A stretch of 34,595 nt of DNA, from positions 1 to 34,595 of the forward strand of contig JAFUTN010000036.1 of assembly GCA_017484225.1 (NCBI GenBank), read 5' to 3'. Position 1 is the stretch's first letter, and each line of letters starts with the position of its first letter. The position numbers and the translations under genes were made by a program. Below the pieces are notes generated by a model. The model saw nothing but the letters and a program-made list of their open reading frames with translations, was not told the origin of the DNA and did not search any database. The stretch comes from Alphaproteobacteria bacterium. Lineage in GTDB: Bacteria; Pseudomonadota; Alphaproteobacteria; RF32; CAG-239. Below, piece by piece: positions 19,993 to 28,727 of this stretch.

Positions 19993-20865
19993 TTATTTCC
20001 CCGATGCGCGCATCTGGTTGATGCGTGCATTTGCAGCTTTGAACTGCTCGTAGGCATCGTGAGAGCCGAATACCACATTCTGCGTCTTGGTCTTCTGCTT
20101 CCAAGACGAGAAGTTGTAGGTTACACCAATCATCAGATTGGCGATTGCTCTCTCTTCCGAGCCGGACTCATAATACTGAAGTCCGACACCGGCCTTAGCC
20201 TCGGCAAAGGCTGCAAATCCGGTTCCCCAGAAATGACGCGTATAGCGTAATCCGAGGCCACCCATGGCAGTGCTGCCCTTCACGTGGAAGCGGTTGTTAT
20301 TCACCGCTTCAGGAGTTTCAAACTCAACCTTGTTAGAGTTGCGGTTCAGCTTGTAACCGCCCCAAATGAAGGCGGTCCATACCTGCTGGTTTCGCTTGCC
20401 CCCAGCCGAAGCGTGGGCAAAATTTACACCAGCAGTAGCCTCAAACTGGACTGAAAAATATTTTTGTCCGGCCTGGTCGCTCTCGTCAACAAAGGTATCG
20501 TACGTGCCAAGCACGTTAAGAGAAAGATCAAACAGTTTTCCCTCAAACCGGCCAGTAAAACCGCCAAGAGGGGCCGCGTTGCCACGCCAGAGCTGACCAC
20601 CGGCAATGATACCGGCGGAGAAGCCGTTAATTCGGCGTGTCTCCGTGAGGACATCAATGGACTGAACCACTGAGTCCCCCTGCATCAGGTCAACACTTGC
20701 CAGATACTCGTCCTCGTAGTAACGAGACGAGTTCATGGCATCGTCTGACTCAGCAGCCTTGATGGCTGTGAGGATGTCGGTTGACTTGCTCTGGGCGTTC
20801 ATGTTCACGGGTGCTGCAGCGAATGCTGCGACTGCCATAATGGCAGCAAAGAAAAACTTCTTCAT
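19993..20865 (-). CDS. Bacteroidota-like outer-membrane beta-barrel protein
   Basis: There are 290 residues from the ATG at 20865, opening with a Bacteroidota-style signal peptide (MKKFFFAAIMAVAAFAAAPV, then NMNAQS). The rest alternates Gly and aromatic residues typical of barrel strands (GFSAGIIAGGQLW, TAFIWGGYKLNR, NLMIGVTYNF). Codons are GC-rich at the third position and the start is preceded by AT-rich sequence without a Shine-Dalgarno site, as in Bacteroidota and unlike the host genes around it. It lies 110 bases downstream of the lipoprotein gene and probably shares its transcript. The specific function is unknown. Confidence 0.75.
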   Translation of the reverse strand: MKKFFFAAIMAVAAFAAAPVNMNAQSKSTDILTAIKAAESDDAMNSSRYYEDEYLASVDLMQGDSVVQSIDVLTETRRINGFSAGIIAGGQLWRGNAAPLGGFTGRFEGKLFDLSLNVLGTYDTFVDESDQAGQKYFSVQFEATAGVNFAHASAGGKRNQQVWTAFIWGGYKLNRNSNKVEFETPEAVNNNRFHVKGSTAMGGLGLRYTRHFWGTGFAAFAEAKAGVGLQYYESGSEERAIANLMIGVTYNFSSWKQKTKTQNVVFGSHDAYEQFKAANARINQMRASGK

Positions 20866-20975
20866 ATCTGTAAATTTTAAATTCAAAAAAAATAATTAAC
20901 TAACTCAAATTTTAAGACGTCTGTCTGAGGGTGATGCCGGAATTGGCACCACCTCAGGCAAATATCTTGGCAAAA

Positions 20976-23246
20976 CTACTTAGCGGTCTTGTAGGAACCA
21001 ATAACGGTGTTGCCCTTCTTAATGGTCAGCACGTTGTTCTCAAAGGTATAAGAATAATCGTGATTGTGCACGGTAATCTTACCACCATAAGTGTACCAAT
21101 TCATTGCGGTTGCACTTATGTAGTTTAGAGAACGAACGGATGATCCATTGGAAGCTTTCCAGAGCATGTAATCGCCCTCATCGGAGGCGATCGTGTGCAT
21201 CCAAGCTCCCTTCTTATAGGCTCCGCCGTTCAGAGCAGCGTTTGTATCTGAGGTGAATACCTTGCGGGCACCCTCCTCAAACTTACCGATACTACTAGCA
21301 TTCTTGTCCAGCACAATGAGCCATGTTCCTTCCTCAAAGTGAACGCTCAGCGTCACATTGTAAGAAGCATTGTTCTCATCGGGAGCGTTGGTAACGCTCA
21401 TTGACTTGAAGTGCATATTTATATCTGGCACCCAAGGCTGCTCCTTGGTAACATAGATAGTGCCATAAGCCGTTGCCGACTTATTGTCACCGCCAAAATT
21501 AACACGAATATTGTCTGAATACTGATAGGTATCCAGAGTCTCCGTGCTATTGGTCTTTGTGACATTGGCACCACCGGCAGCTACGCTAACCTCTGCATCT
21601 GTAAGGGCGTGCTCTTTGCCTTCGTCGTCAACGAAAACGACACCCTGAATAACGTTGATGTTGAATACGTTATTCTTGGTATTGGCATTGAGCTTGGCGT
21701 TATCGCTTGCGCGATACACTACATTGTAGTAGCGCCAGTTACCCTCGCTCTTCTTCTCGCTTGAAGAAGACTTTGCACTAGACAACCCGCTGGTTGTCTG
21801 GTTGGCGTTGGCCTCATGGCTCTCCCATCCTGGCTGAGCGGTTACAGACCAAGGCTTAACAAGGTCTTCAAGCGGTGTATTCACAACATTACCATCTGTG
21901 TAAGTGGTTGTTTTCACAGCATGAGCTGTGTAGTAACCATTCTTAACCTCCCAAGTAATATTGTAGCTCACGCTCTTAACCTTCACTTCGGCCTGATAGA
22001 GACCAAGAGTCTCGCTCAGGGGCTGACTGAAACCTAAGTACAATGTTTTAATCTTGTTAGTAACGGTGGCACGCTTGTAGTTGCCATCGCTCGTAACGTT
22101 AGAAACATTCGTACCGGCCTCAGATACCTCGGGACGCACGTAGTCAAACTCCACCTTGCCATACTCATCCTCAAATGTTGCACGAGGAATCATATAGGTG
22201 TAAGCAGTTGTCCATGTGTCGACTGAGTTTCCAACGTTTGCGCCGGAAGCATCAGTAGTTACCCAACACTTCCAGTTCTTATCGCTGGTCTCAATCTGAG
22301 TCTCAGAGGAGCCTTTGACATAACCATTGTCTTTCTTCCATTTCCAAGCAAAATCAGTGGTCTCACGATCACTGAAAGTCTTGCCCTTAAATTCGCGCGG
22401 TCCTACGAAAGAATAGTCAACCACAACGGTCTGACCACCCTTATACTCAAAGGTGCGCTTGAAAGAGAACCGATCCTGAGTCTCTGAAATAGCTTCGTGC
22501 TTCTTGTCGCTATCAGTTACACTCTTAATATCGTTCTTAGACAACAGCTTACGAACTGCTGAAATGGCCATACGCTTCACGAAATTACGGGGGTTAGAGA
22601 TGTTTCTAACCTCGTGAGTGTAAACATCCACGTAGAACGTGGTGTTCATTACCTCACTAACGTAATATTCCGGAACGGAAGCGGCGCGAGTTGTTGCAGG
22701 GGCATTGTTGACAGCCTTGACGAACTTGATGCTGTCACATGTAAGTGTCGGCAGGTCATACGTATTATTAAAAATGCTATAATCCTTTGACCAGATGTCT
22801 ACATCTACATGCAACACATTGCCGTCATTAAGGACGATGTCACAATGCTTCTGCTCCCACTGCTTATATTGGGAGCGGTCGGTCATAACGTGGCTCAGAG
22901 CCACAACCTCACGCTGGCTTTCAACGATAAAGTAATTCGTTGAATCCTCAGAGAGGACAGCCTTCAAAACCTCTGTCTCAGAGGCACTTTCCTGCTTGCT
23001 ACCCATGGTAGCAGTAGCAGTAATAGATATAGTGTCCGTGAGGACACTGAGATTCTCCGGACTCCAATTGTGCTTGAGTCCGAAATCAACAGAAATTGAA
23101 TCACCACTGGGAGTGGGATATTTCTGAGTAGTGTTCCAGTCGATGCCCAACCCCTCGTCGGAGGAATTGCAAGACGTAAATACACAAACAATTACTGCGA
23201 GTGCCATCATGATGGTCAGCACGCTGTTCATAGCCTTCTTTGCCAT
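20976..23246 (-). CDS. Bacteroidota-like surface lipoprotein
   Basis: 756 residues with a lipoprotein signal (MAKKAMNSVLTIMMALAVIV, lipobox FTSC, lipidated Cys26), then SNSSDEG-like polar residues. Acidic residues after the Cys favour surface export in Bacteroidota. The body is rich in Thr, Ser, Asn and beta-strand pattern, suggesting stacked immunoglobulin-like domains. No catalytic motif is recognised. No Shine-Dalgarno site precedes the ATG and codon use differs from the host. It is probably co-transferred with the outer-membrane gene that follows. In the 23247-23637 gap I see only AT-rich sequence. Confidence 0.7.
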   Translation of the reverse strand: MAKKAMNSVLTIMMALAVIVCVFTSCNSSDEGLGIDWNTTQKYPTPSGDSISVDFGLKHNWSPENLSVLTDTISITATATMGSKQESASETEVLKAVLSEDSTNYFIVESQREVVALSHVMTDRSQYKQWEQKHCDIVLNDGNVLHVDVDIWSKDYSIFNNTYDLPTLTCDSIKFVKAVNNAPATTRAASVPEYYVSEVMNTTFYVDVYTHEVRNISNPRNFVKRMAISAVRKLLSKNDIKSVTDSDKKHEAISETQDRFSFKRTFEYKGGQTVVVDYSFVGPREFKGKTFSDRETTDFAWKWKKDNGYVKGSSETQIETSDKNWKCWVTTDASGANVGNSVDTWTTAYTYMIPRATFEDEYGKVEFDYVRPEVSEAGTNVSNVTSDGNYKRATVTNKIKTLYLGFSQPLSETLGLYQAEVKVKSVSYNITWEVKNGYYTAHAVKTTTYTDGNVVNTPLEDLVKPWSVTAQPGWESHEANANQTTSGLSSAKSSSSEKKSEGNWRYYNVVYRASDNAKLNANTKNNVFNINVIQGVVFVDDEGKEHALTDAEVSVAAGGANVTKTNSTETLDTYQYSDNIRVNFGGDNKSATAYGTIYVTKEQPWVPDINMHFKSMSVTNAPDENNASYNVTLSVHFEEGTWLIVLDKNASSIGKFEEGARKVFTSDTNAALNGGAYKKGAWMHTIASDEGDYMLWKASNGSSVRSLNYISATAMNWYTYGGKITVHNHDYSYTFENNVLTIKKGNTVIGSYKTAK

Positions 23247-23637
23247 AGTCGTATATATTTAGTTATTAAATTTCTCAAAATTTAACATACACGAGAATCA
23301 TGAAGAATTTTCATGTGAAACCTTCGCATTCTCACCAATTATAATCAAAATTTTAACTATAATATGTATGTTTTCAGTCTTTAAGTTAACACATTTTTTA
23401 CCCTAAAGCAAGCACAAAATCACAAAAAAATGAAAAAATTTGGCAATTTTGTTTATTTTGTCACATTTTTAAAACATTAGAACTTTTTAATTTGGATTTA
23501 TTGTTACGCACTGCATAACAACACACACTTTTCTGCTTAAAAAAAATCTTTACGGGGATTTCGCTAATCGCTCAACCCCTCAAGATGACAGAGAAACATT
23601 AATTTGCCGAGACTATCGGTTCGCTAAAGCGCCCGAT

Positions 23638-23669
23638 AATGACAGAAAAAAGAGTGCGCCCGATAATGA
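23638..23669 (-). repeat. Right copy of the flanking inverted repeat
   Basis: This is the reverse complement of 19454-19483 apart from two extra bases. Just before it, 23610-23645 holds a related dyad (ACTATCGG...CCCGATAAT) of the same REP-like family. Confidence 0.8.
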
Positions 23670-23767
23670 TTTTTATTATTAATTGCCATCATCTAAGCAT
23701 AACAACAAAAAAAACTGTTGCATTTAAAAAAAATATGCTCTATAACACATCCCTGATGAATGATTAT

Positions 23768-23844
23768 GCGTGCGTAGCTCAGTTGGCTAGAGCAACTGAC
23801 TCTTAATCAGTGGGTCCAGGGTTCAAATCCCTGCGCGCGTACCA
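23768..23844 (+). tRNA. tRNA-Lys (anticodon CTT)
   Basis: This is a complete cloverleaf. Acceptor GCGTGCG pairs with CGCGCGT (two G-U pairs), D arm GCTC...GAGC, anticodon loop CTCTTAA with CTT at 23802-23804, T arm CAGGG-TTCAAAT-CCCTG, and an encoded CCA end. It reads AAG codons. It lies just beyond the Bacteroidota-like insert, and tRNA genes are common integration sites, although no att duplication of the tRNA 3' end was seen. Confidence 0.97.
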
Positions 23845-23852
23845 ATAAACAG

Positions 23853-23874
23853 ACCGGCTTTATGCCGGTTTTTT
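23853..23874 (+). terminator. Terminator after tRNA-Lys
   Basis: ACCGGC (23853-23858) pairs with GCCGGT (23864-23869), followed by TTTTTATT. Confidence 0.85.
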
Positions 23875-23980
23875 ATTTGCCATATTCATTAATGCCGTGC
23901 GAATCGCACCCTTAAGCGAAGACCCCGGAATATATGCCGCATCGGTTGCCGGATTGCGGCTTTTTTGCTTATGCAGCTGC

Positions 23981-24018
23981 AAAAAAAGGGAATAAATCGC
24001 ACAACCGGATTATTCCCT
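23981..24018 (-). terminator. Terminator of the glycosyltransferase operon
   Basis: TTATTCCCT (24010-24018) and AGGGAATAA (23987-23995) form a 9-bp stem, and on the minus strand a run of seven T follows. It lies just past the stop at 24043. Between it and the tRNA are a further GCCGC/GCGGC hairpin with six T on the plus strand (about 23936-23966) and no gene. Confidence 0.85.
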
Positions 24019-24042
24019 ATTAAACAAACAGTTTATTAATTA

Positions 24043-25557
24043 TCAGTGATATGACTCTTCTAATATAGCCGTGCCTCTCTGCAGTATTTTCTCCGCAACA
24101 TCCGGAGTTATTTTTGATAAACATCCCATTGCTTGTCTTGAAGGTGCCACAATGAATTGACAACCCACATCAGGCTGATGAACTCCCTTTTTGTGGATTG
24201 TTCTGTAATAGTAAATCTCATCATATTCATTCAAATTTTTAAGATTTTTTTGATTTTCTTTTACTTCATCCTGCAACAACACCAATGTTTTTTCAATCGG
24301 AGCATAAGCATATTTATATTCCGGCAAATAAAAACGGGTAGATATATGTTCAAAAGTAAAATTGACGATAATCAACGAATTGGCAGAAATATTTTTTGCC
24401 GCATATTCACGCAAATTTTCCCATACTTTGTCTTGCATCTCATCATAGTTTGTCTGATAAGAACAAATAAAGGCAGGTAACATAACTAACGGCAGTAATT
24501 TCAAATATTTTCTAAAATATAAAAGAGCTATCGCCGAACATAAGAAAAACATCGGTGCAAACATATAAATATATCGTCCCACCAATACCGGACGCATAAA
24601 AATACTAATCAATACAGATATTACATAAAACAAAAAGCACACACTCAAAAACATTTTAACTGTTGTTTTTTCTGTCATTTTCACCCGCTTTTCAACCCAA
24701 AATTCAAGAATCAGTGTCCACAAATAACAAGCTAAAATAACGTAAAAAATATGTGTATCCCGAAAACAAAAGAAAAAAGCCCATCCCGCATTTTCTACAT
24801 TAATCATATTTGGATACCAAGCAGCTTTCATATCTGCATATTGCTCAACAAATATTACCAACCACGGAAAATAAAACAAACACACCAAAATACCGCACAA
24901 AAGCATTTTCCCGATACTTTTATATTCTTGTTGTTTTACTAAAATCACAAACAGACAAAACCAAATCAAAATATCCCACAAACCGCAGTAGTAGTGATTA
25001 TAAATCCCGAGTTCGGTAAACAAAAACAGCCAAAACCAATCGCTGTTGTTTTTCCGGTTAACAATACTTAAAGCGTAAACCATAACGCCGAGAACCAGCA
25101 TACCGGATAAAGCATAACCTCTGATATCCGTAACCAGATATTGCGAGGATGGCATAATAAATACAAGCAAACAAAACAACAAAGATATTTTATCGCCATA
25201 CAAACGGCGAATCGGAAAAACTCCCAGCAATGTCGTCATAATCAACACTGCAAAATTTGCCACACGAACCCAAAAAACATTATAGGAACCGGCATCTAAA
25301 ACATACCACAGCCGCTGATAAAGATAATACAACGGAGGATTGCCGTCATCTGAGACAATTATGCGCATCATCTCTGTCAAGGGTTTGCCGACCATCAAAA
25401 GTGTCCATTGTTCATCATGTGACAATGCATATCCGGAAAACAAAGGAAAATAGCAGGCAAACGACACCGCAATTAACAAAAAATACTTTTTCCAATAGCT
25501 CAGCGAAGAAATTGCCGCAAAAGAATCAATAAATATCTGTTTTATACCCATAACCAT
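24043..25557 (-). CDS. GT-C type membrane glycosyltransferase (PMT/ArnT-like)
   Basis: 504 residues with about eleven membrane segments. The first outer loop carries HDEQW (Asp48-Glu49), the acidic pair expected for lipid-phosphate-sugar-dependent GT-C enzymes of the PMT/GT39-like group. GNPPLYYLYQRLW follows, which is also typical. The C-terminal ~140 residues are soluble and presumably periplasmic. It starts 3 bases after the stop of the preceding glycosyltransferase gene. That gene probably makes the polyprenyl-phosphate sugar which this enzyme transfers to lipid A, protein or polysaccharide. The acceptor cannot be told from sequence. Confidence 0.8.
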   Translation of the reverse strand: MVMGIKQIFIDSFAAISSLSYWKKYFLLIAVSFACYFPLFSGYALSHDEQWTLLMVGKPLTEMMRIIVSDDGNPPLYYLYQRLWYVLDAGSYNVFWVRVANFAVLIMTTLLGVFPIRRLYGDKISLLFCLLVFIMPSSQYLVTDIRGYALSGMLVLGVMVYALSIVNRKNNSDWFWLFLFTELGIYNHYYCGLWDILIWFCLFVILVKQQEYKSIGKMLLCGILVCLFYFPWLVIFVEQYADMKAAWYPNMINVENAGWAFFFCFRDTHIFYVILACYLWTLILEFWVEKRVKMTEKTTVKMFLSVCFLFYVISVLISIFMRPVLVGRYIYMFAPMFFLCSAIALLYFRKYLKLLPLVMLPAFICSYQTNYDEMQDKVWENLREYAAKNISANSLIIVNFTFEHISTRFYLPEYKYAYAPIEKTLVLLQDEVKENQKNLKNLNEYDEIYYYRTIHKKGVHQPDVGCQFIVAPSRQAMGCLSKITPDVAEKILQRGTAILEESYH

Positions 25558-25559
25558 TT

Positions 25560-26294
25560 TTATCTCATCATTTGTTTAATTTTACCGCGAATAAAGGATA
25601 GTCTGATTACGTTTAAAACAGCCTCCTTAAATATGTTTGAACTCATCTTAGATTTACCGTTTACCCTATCGCAAAAAATAATCGGGACTTCTTTGATTTT
25701 AGCATGCAACAAAACATGACGGAACTTCATTTCAATCAGAAAACAATATCCTTTTGAAAAGATGGTATCTAAATTAAGCCGCTCTAAATAATCCTTACGG
25801 AAAGCATTATATCCGCCTGTAAAATCATGAACACCAGACAGTAAAATCACTCTGGCATAAAGGTTTCCGCCTCTTGAGATGATACGACGCATTAACCCCC
25901 AGTTTTTTGTGCCGCCGCCCTTAACATAGCGGGAGCCGATAACCAAGTCGTTTTTCTTGGCTTCTGCAATCATTTTCGGCAAATATTTCGGATCGTGCGA
26001 AAAATCGGCATCCATACTGAAGAGTATTGTATACCCTCTTTCCATTCCCCACTTAAAACCCTGAATATATGCCGTTCCCAAACCCAGTTTGCCGGAACGG
26101 TGCATAACAAACAAACGATTTTGGTAGGTATTATTTTCAATCAATTCATCTATCAGTTGCCCCGTTCCGTCGGGAGAATTGTCGTCAACTACCAGAATAT
26201 TAACTTCCGGAACGGTTGCATAAATATCACGCAACAAAAATTTTATGTTGTCTTTCTCGTTATATGTCGGAATGACTATCAGAACTTTTTCCAT
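25560..26294 (-). CDS. Polyprenyl-phosphate sugar synthase, GT2 family (Dpm1-like)
   Basis: 244 residues of a GT-A fold. VIPTYNE (7-13), VVDDNSPDGT (35-44) and the metal-binding DADFSHD (95-101) are characteristic of dolichyl/polyprenyl-phosphate mannose synthases. It likely charges undecaprenyl phosphate with a hexose from a nucleotide sugar at the inner face of the membrane. There is no C-terminal membrane anchor. It is the first gene of a two-gene operon with the GT-C enzyme. The sugar (mannose, glucose or other) is not determined. Confidence 0.88.
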   Translation of the reverse strand: MEKVLIVIPTYNEKDNIKFLLRDIYATVPEVNILVVDDNSPDGTGQLIDELIENNTYQNRLFVMHRSGKLGLGTAYIQGFKWGMERGYTILFSMDADFSHDPKYLPKMIAEAKKNDLVIGSRYVKGGGTKNWGLMRRIISRGGNLYARVILLSGVHDFTGGYNAFRKDYLERLNLDTIFSKGYCFLIEMKFRHVLLHAKIKEVPIIFCDRVNGKSKMSSNIFKEAVLNVIRLSFIRGKIKQMMR

Positions 26295-26387
26295 TATTTT
26301 GTCCTCTTACAATAATTTGTCTCGGATTCTATTGTATTTTATTGCGAGGTGCAATAAAATTTTTATATCGGCAAACAAAAATAATGC

Positions 26388-26416
26388 TTGATTTATAAAT
26401 TAATTTATGATAGATA
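26388..26416 (+). promoter_or_regulatory. Probable promoter of rplQ
   Basis: TTGATT (26388-26393), 17 bases, TAGATA (26411-26416). It leaves a leader of about 110 bases containing AACGTTT-cac-AAACGTT and GCTCCG-cccgc-CGGAGC hairpins. These could serve autogenous control, which is inference. Confidence 0.45.
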
Positions 26417-26534
26417 AGCTGCTGAATTGAGATGGTCTTTATGTATGAACGTTTCACAAACGTTTCCGTAGTAAGGGCTTTGTATTTATCCGCTCCGCCC
26501 GCCGGAGCATAGAGAAAAAGAAAGGAATTATCCC

Positions 26535-26987
26535 ATGAGACATGGTGATGCACATAAAAGATTTAATATGCCGAAAAGCCAAAGAAGAGCCTTGTTTTCT
26601 AATTTAACGGGTGCTTTGTTGGAACATGAACAAATTACAATCACATTGACCAGAGCAAAAGAACTCAGAACTTTTGCCGATAATATGATTACTTATGCCA
26701 AAAAAGGTGATTTGAACAGCCGTCGTCTTGCTGCTGCATTTTTGCGCAATGATGAGGTAGTTTCTAAGTTGTTCTCTACCTTGGCAGAACGCTACAAGAG
26801 CCGTAACGGCGGTTATACTCGCGTTTTGAAGGCCGGTTTCCGTTATGGTGACTGCGCTCCAATGGCAATCATTGAGTTGGTTGACCGCGACGTTAATGCA
26901 AAAGGCGCTAAAGATTTGGCAAGAGTTGCCGCTGAAAAAGCAGCTGCTGCCGAAGCAGAAAAAGCAGAACAATCTTCTGCCGAATAA
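26535..26987 (+). CDS. rplQ: Large-subunit ribosomal protein L17
   Basis: This 50S protein lies near the peptide exit tunnel. The N-terminal [20 protein letters not shown] and the motif [17 protein letters not shown] are diagnostic. The core ends near residue 120 and is followed by an Ala/Glu/Lys tail common in Alphaproteobacteria. It is 150 residues. AAAGGAA precedes the ATG. Normally rplQ follows rpoA at the end of the alpha operon. Here it stands alone after divergent glycosyltransferase genes, with its own promoter and terminator. Confidence 0.98.
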   Translation: MRHGDAHKRFNMPKSQRRALFSNLTGALLEHEQITITLTRAKELRTFADNMITYAKKGDLNSRRLAAAFLRNDEVVSKLFSTLAERYKSRNGGYTRVLKAGFRYGDCAPMAIIELVDRDVNAKGAKDLARVAAEKAAAAEAEKAEQSSAE

Positions 26988-27012
26988 TAAAGTTTTAAAA
27001 ATAAAAAATCCG

Positions 27013-27040
27013 AGCCGGCCGAAAGGTCGGCTTTTTTTTT
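27013..27040 (+). terminator. Terminator after rplQ
   Basis: AGCCGGCC (27013-27020), GAAA loop, GGTCGGCT (27025-27032), then a run of T residues. Confidence 0.92.
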
Positions 27041-27055
27041 GTGCGCAAATAGATA

Positions 27056-27083
27056 TTGCAAAAACAAATTTATATGGTATGCT
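27056..27083 (+). promoter_or_regulatory. Promoter of RNA-LRR module 2
   Basis: TTGCAA (27056-27061), 16 bases, TATGCT (27078-27083). The predicted start near 27090 again coincides with the first hairpin of the leader RNA. Confidence 0.5.
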
Positions 27084-27089
27084 TGTTTC

Positions 27090-27328
27090 ATGACGATATG
27101 AGTTCGTCAAGAACCCGAAAAAGGGGTTCGGAGCTGTCAGAGGCTTTAATCGCAAGATACCTGAAGAGGTATCCTATTACGGATGCTTTTTTGGTATTTA
27201 AATATCCCCGCTTTGGTTGGGGAGATTGTGGTGTATGTTCAGGCATTTATGCTAAAGGCCACAATAGTCATTACTTGCGATATGATTTCTGAACTCTCCG
27301 ACCGTCCTTTTGAGGCGGATTTTTTTAT
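27090..27328 (+). ncRNA. Structured leader RNA, module 2 (different sequence, similar plan)
   Basis: Hairpins TGACGA/TCGTCA (27091-27109) and GAACCC/GGGTTC (27111-27129). Closing helix GGAG (27130-27133) with CTCC (27296-27299), and TCAGA (27137-27141) with TCTGA (27288-27292). Next is an 8-bp helix ATCGCAAG (27149-27156)/CTTGCGAT (27274-27281). Internal hairpins ATACCT/AGGTAT (27157-27172), TCCCC/GGGGA (27205-27223) and TTGTGG/CCACAA (27226-27264). A terminator hairpin (27302-27318) with seven T ends it. So many nested complementary segments are unlikely by chance. An open frame of 78 codons crosses it, but I consider it accidental. Whether it is a distant relative of the module 1 and 3 RNAs is unclear. 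Confidence 0.65.
27302..27326 (+). terminator. Terminator hairpin inside the leader of module 2
   Basis: CCG and CC (27302-27307, T bulge) pair with GG and CGG (27314-27318), followed by A and seven T residues, 29 bases before the LRR protein start. Confidence 0.55.
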
Positions 27329-27357
27329 TTTAAATTTTGCTTAAATGGAGAAAAATG

Positions 27358-28065
27358 ATGAAAAAAATTGTGTTAATGTTGGGGATTGTGATATGCTTTG
27401 CGAATAGAACTTATGCCGAAACATGGAACTGCGGACCGGCAACAGGAGGAGTATACAGTGACAGTGTGAAATGCACTTATGATGAAGCAAGTAAAACTCT
27501 TACTATTTCAGGCGAAGGCGAAATGGGGAATTATGCCCAAACAAGTGGTGACGGCTCATCTGCTCCATGGTATGGTAAAGACATTGTTCACGCAGTTATA
27601 GAAGGAAACGTAATCAGTATCGGAGACAGGGTATTTAAGAAGACGGCACTTGAAGATATAACCGGAACCGAAAATATAACCCGTGTCGGAGTTGGTGCCT
27701 TTGCCTATTCCTCACTAAAAAGTATAGATTTACCTAATGTTCAGGAAATAAGCGGTAGGGCATTTGGTTGGACATCATCTTTAGAGTATGTAGGTATTCC
27801 CGATAACATAAATTATACTACGGATGAAGATGGAACCCCGGGTGATACCTTTCAGGCATCTGCCCTTCCGAATTGTGAAAAAAGAAGTGACTGCGGAAAT
27901 TGCGGAGAAAAATTTGTGCAAGCTGGAGTTGGGTGTGTAAGTAGTTGTTATACAGGATATACTTCATATTACGGGTTTTGCACGCGCACTCGTTATACCA
28001 TACCGGAAGCAGATGAGGCAACATCAAATGATAACGAAAATATGATTGAGTGGATTTTTGAGTGA
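27358..28065 (+). CDS. Secreted BspA-like leucine-rich repeat protein, module 2
   Basis: 235 residues: signal peptide (MKKIVLMLGIVICFANRTYA), BspA lead-in (TLTISGEGEMGNYA), about three LRR_5 repeats (SIGDRVFKKTAL, RVGVGAFAYSSL, EISGRAFGWTSSL), a Cys-rich segment and the shared tail RYTIPEADEATSNDNENMIEWIFE-like (see the two paralogues). GGAG seven bases upstream favours the ATG at 27358 over the one at 27355. The Cys-rich segment (CEKRSDCGNCGEKF, CVSSCYTGYTSYYGFC) differs from the CCPVC form in modules 1 and 3. The role is unknown, presumably surface or extracellular. Confidence 0.8.
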   Translation: MKKIVLMLGIVICFANRTYAETWNCGPATGGVYSDSVKCTYDEASKTLTISGEGEMGNYAQTSGDGSSAPWYGKDIVHAVIEGNVISIGDRVFKKTALEDITGTENITRVGVGAFAYSSLKSIDLPNVQEISGRAFGWTSSLEYVGIPDNINYTTDEDGTPGDTFQASALPNCEKRSDCGNCGEKFVQAGVGCVSSCYTGYTSYYGFCTRTRYTIPEADEATSNDNENMIEWIFE

Positions 28066-28085
28066 AAAACAAATCCGGACAAGAA

Positions 28086-28727
28086 TCAAATCTTTTGCAT
28101 AAAGGCTTTTACCGGTTTATAGCTCAATCGGTGTTCGCCTTTAATAATTCCGTATTTTTGCAAACCGGCGACATGGTCCTTTGTTCCGTAACCGGCATTT
28201 TTTTCAAAACCATACCACGGATATTTTTGTGCCAATTCTTTCATCAAATTATCACGGAAAACTTTGGCAATAATGCTTGCTGCCGCAATAGAATATGATT
28301 TGGCATCACCGCCGATATGGCAAGATGCCGGACAAATAAACTCCGTCGGCAGACGATTGCCGTCAATAAGAGCAAAATCCGGAGTAATCGGCAGAGCGGA
28401 AACAGCTCGTTTCATAGCCAAAAAAGTAGCCTGCAAAATGTTTAAGGTATCAATTTCCTCAGCGCTGGCCTCCCCTACTCCGATATATACATTGCCGTTT
28501 TTTTCTTCTTCACGCAGTAACGCATACAATTTTTCACGTTTTTTGGCCGACAGTTTTTTTGAATCATTTAAATCAGCCGTTAATTCCGGATTAATCTCTT
28601 TTGTTTTAAAAACCACCGCACCGGCAACCACCGGTCCCACCCATGGACCGCGTCCGGCTTCATCTATTCCGCAAACAAAACCGGAGCATTTTTCTTCTAA
28701 AGTCCAATCAGGCATTTTGCAACTCAT
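28086..28727 (-). CDS. rnhB: Ribonuclease HII
   Basis: It removes ribonucleotides from RNA-DNA hybrids. The catalytic DEAGRGP (22-28) is followed by the conserved region SYSIAAASIIAKVFRD. 213 residues, full length. The ATG at 28727 lies within the end of the glutathione peroxidase gene. A second in-frame ATG (28715) also overlaps that stop. The two genes are thus translationally coupled. Its 3' end is only 20 bases from the convergent LRR gene. Confidence 0.96.
   Translation of the reverse strand: MSCKMPDWTLEEKCSGFVCGIDEAGRGPWVGPVVAGAVVFKTKEINPELTADLNDSKKLSAKKREKLYALLREEEKNGNVYIGVGEASAEEIDTLNILQATFLAMKRAVSALPITPDFALIDGNRLPTEFICPASCHIGGDAKSYSIAAASIIAKVFRDNLMKELAQKYPWYGFEKNAGYGTKDHVAGLQKYGIIKGEHRLSYKPVKAFMQKI

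Noticed and set aside
23768-23844. Integration of the Bacteroidota-like segment into the tRNA-Lys 3' end
   Set aside because: The segment lies on the 5' side of the tRNA, no integrase is present, and I saw no duplicated tRNA end.
27056-27292. Small protein gene of 78 codons upstream of the second LRR gene
   Set aside because: It coincides with a series of nested complementary segments and a promoter that would start inside it. It has no ribosome site.
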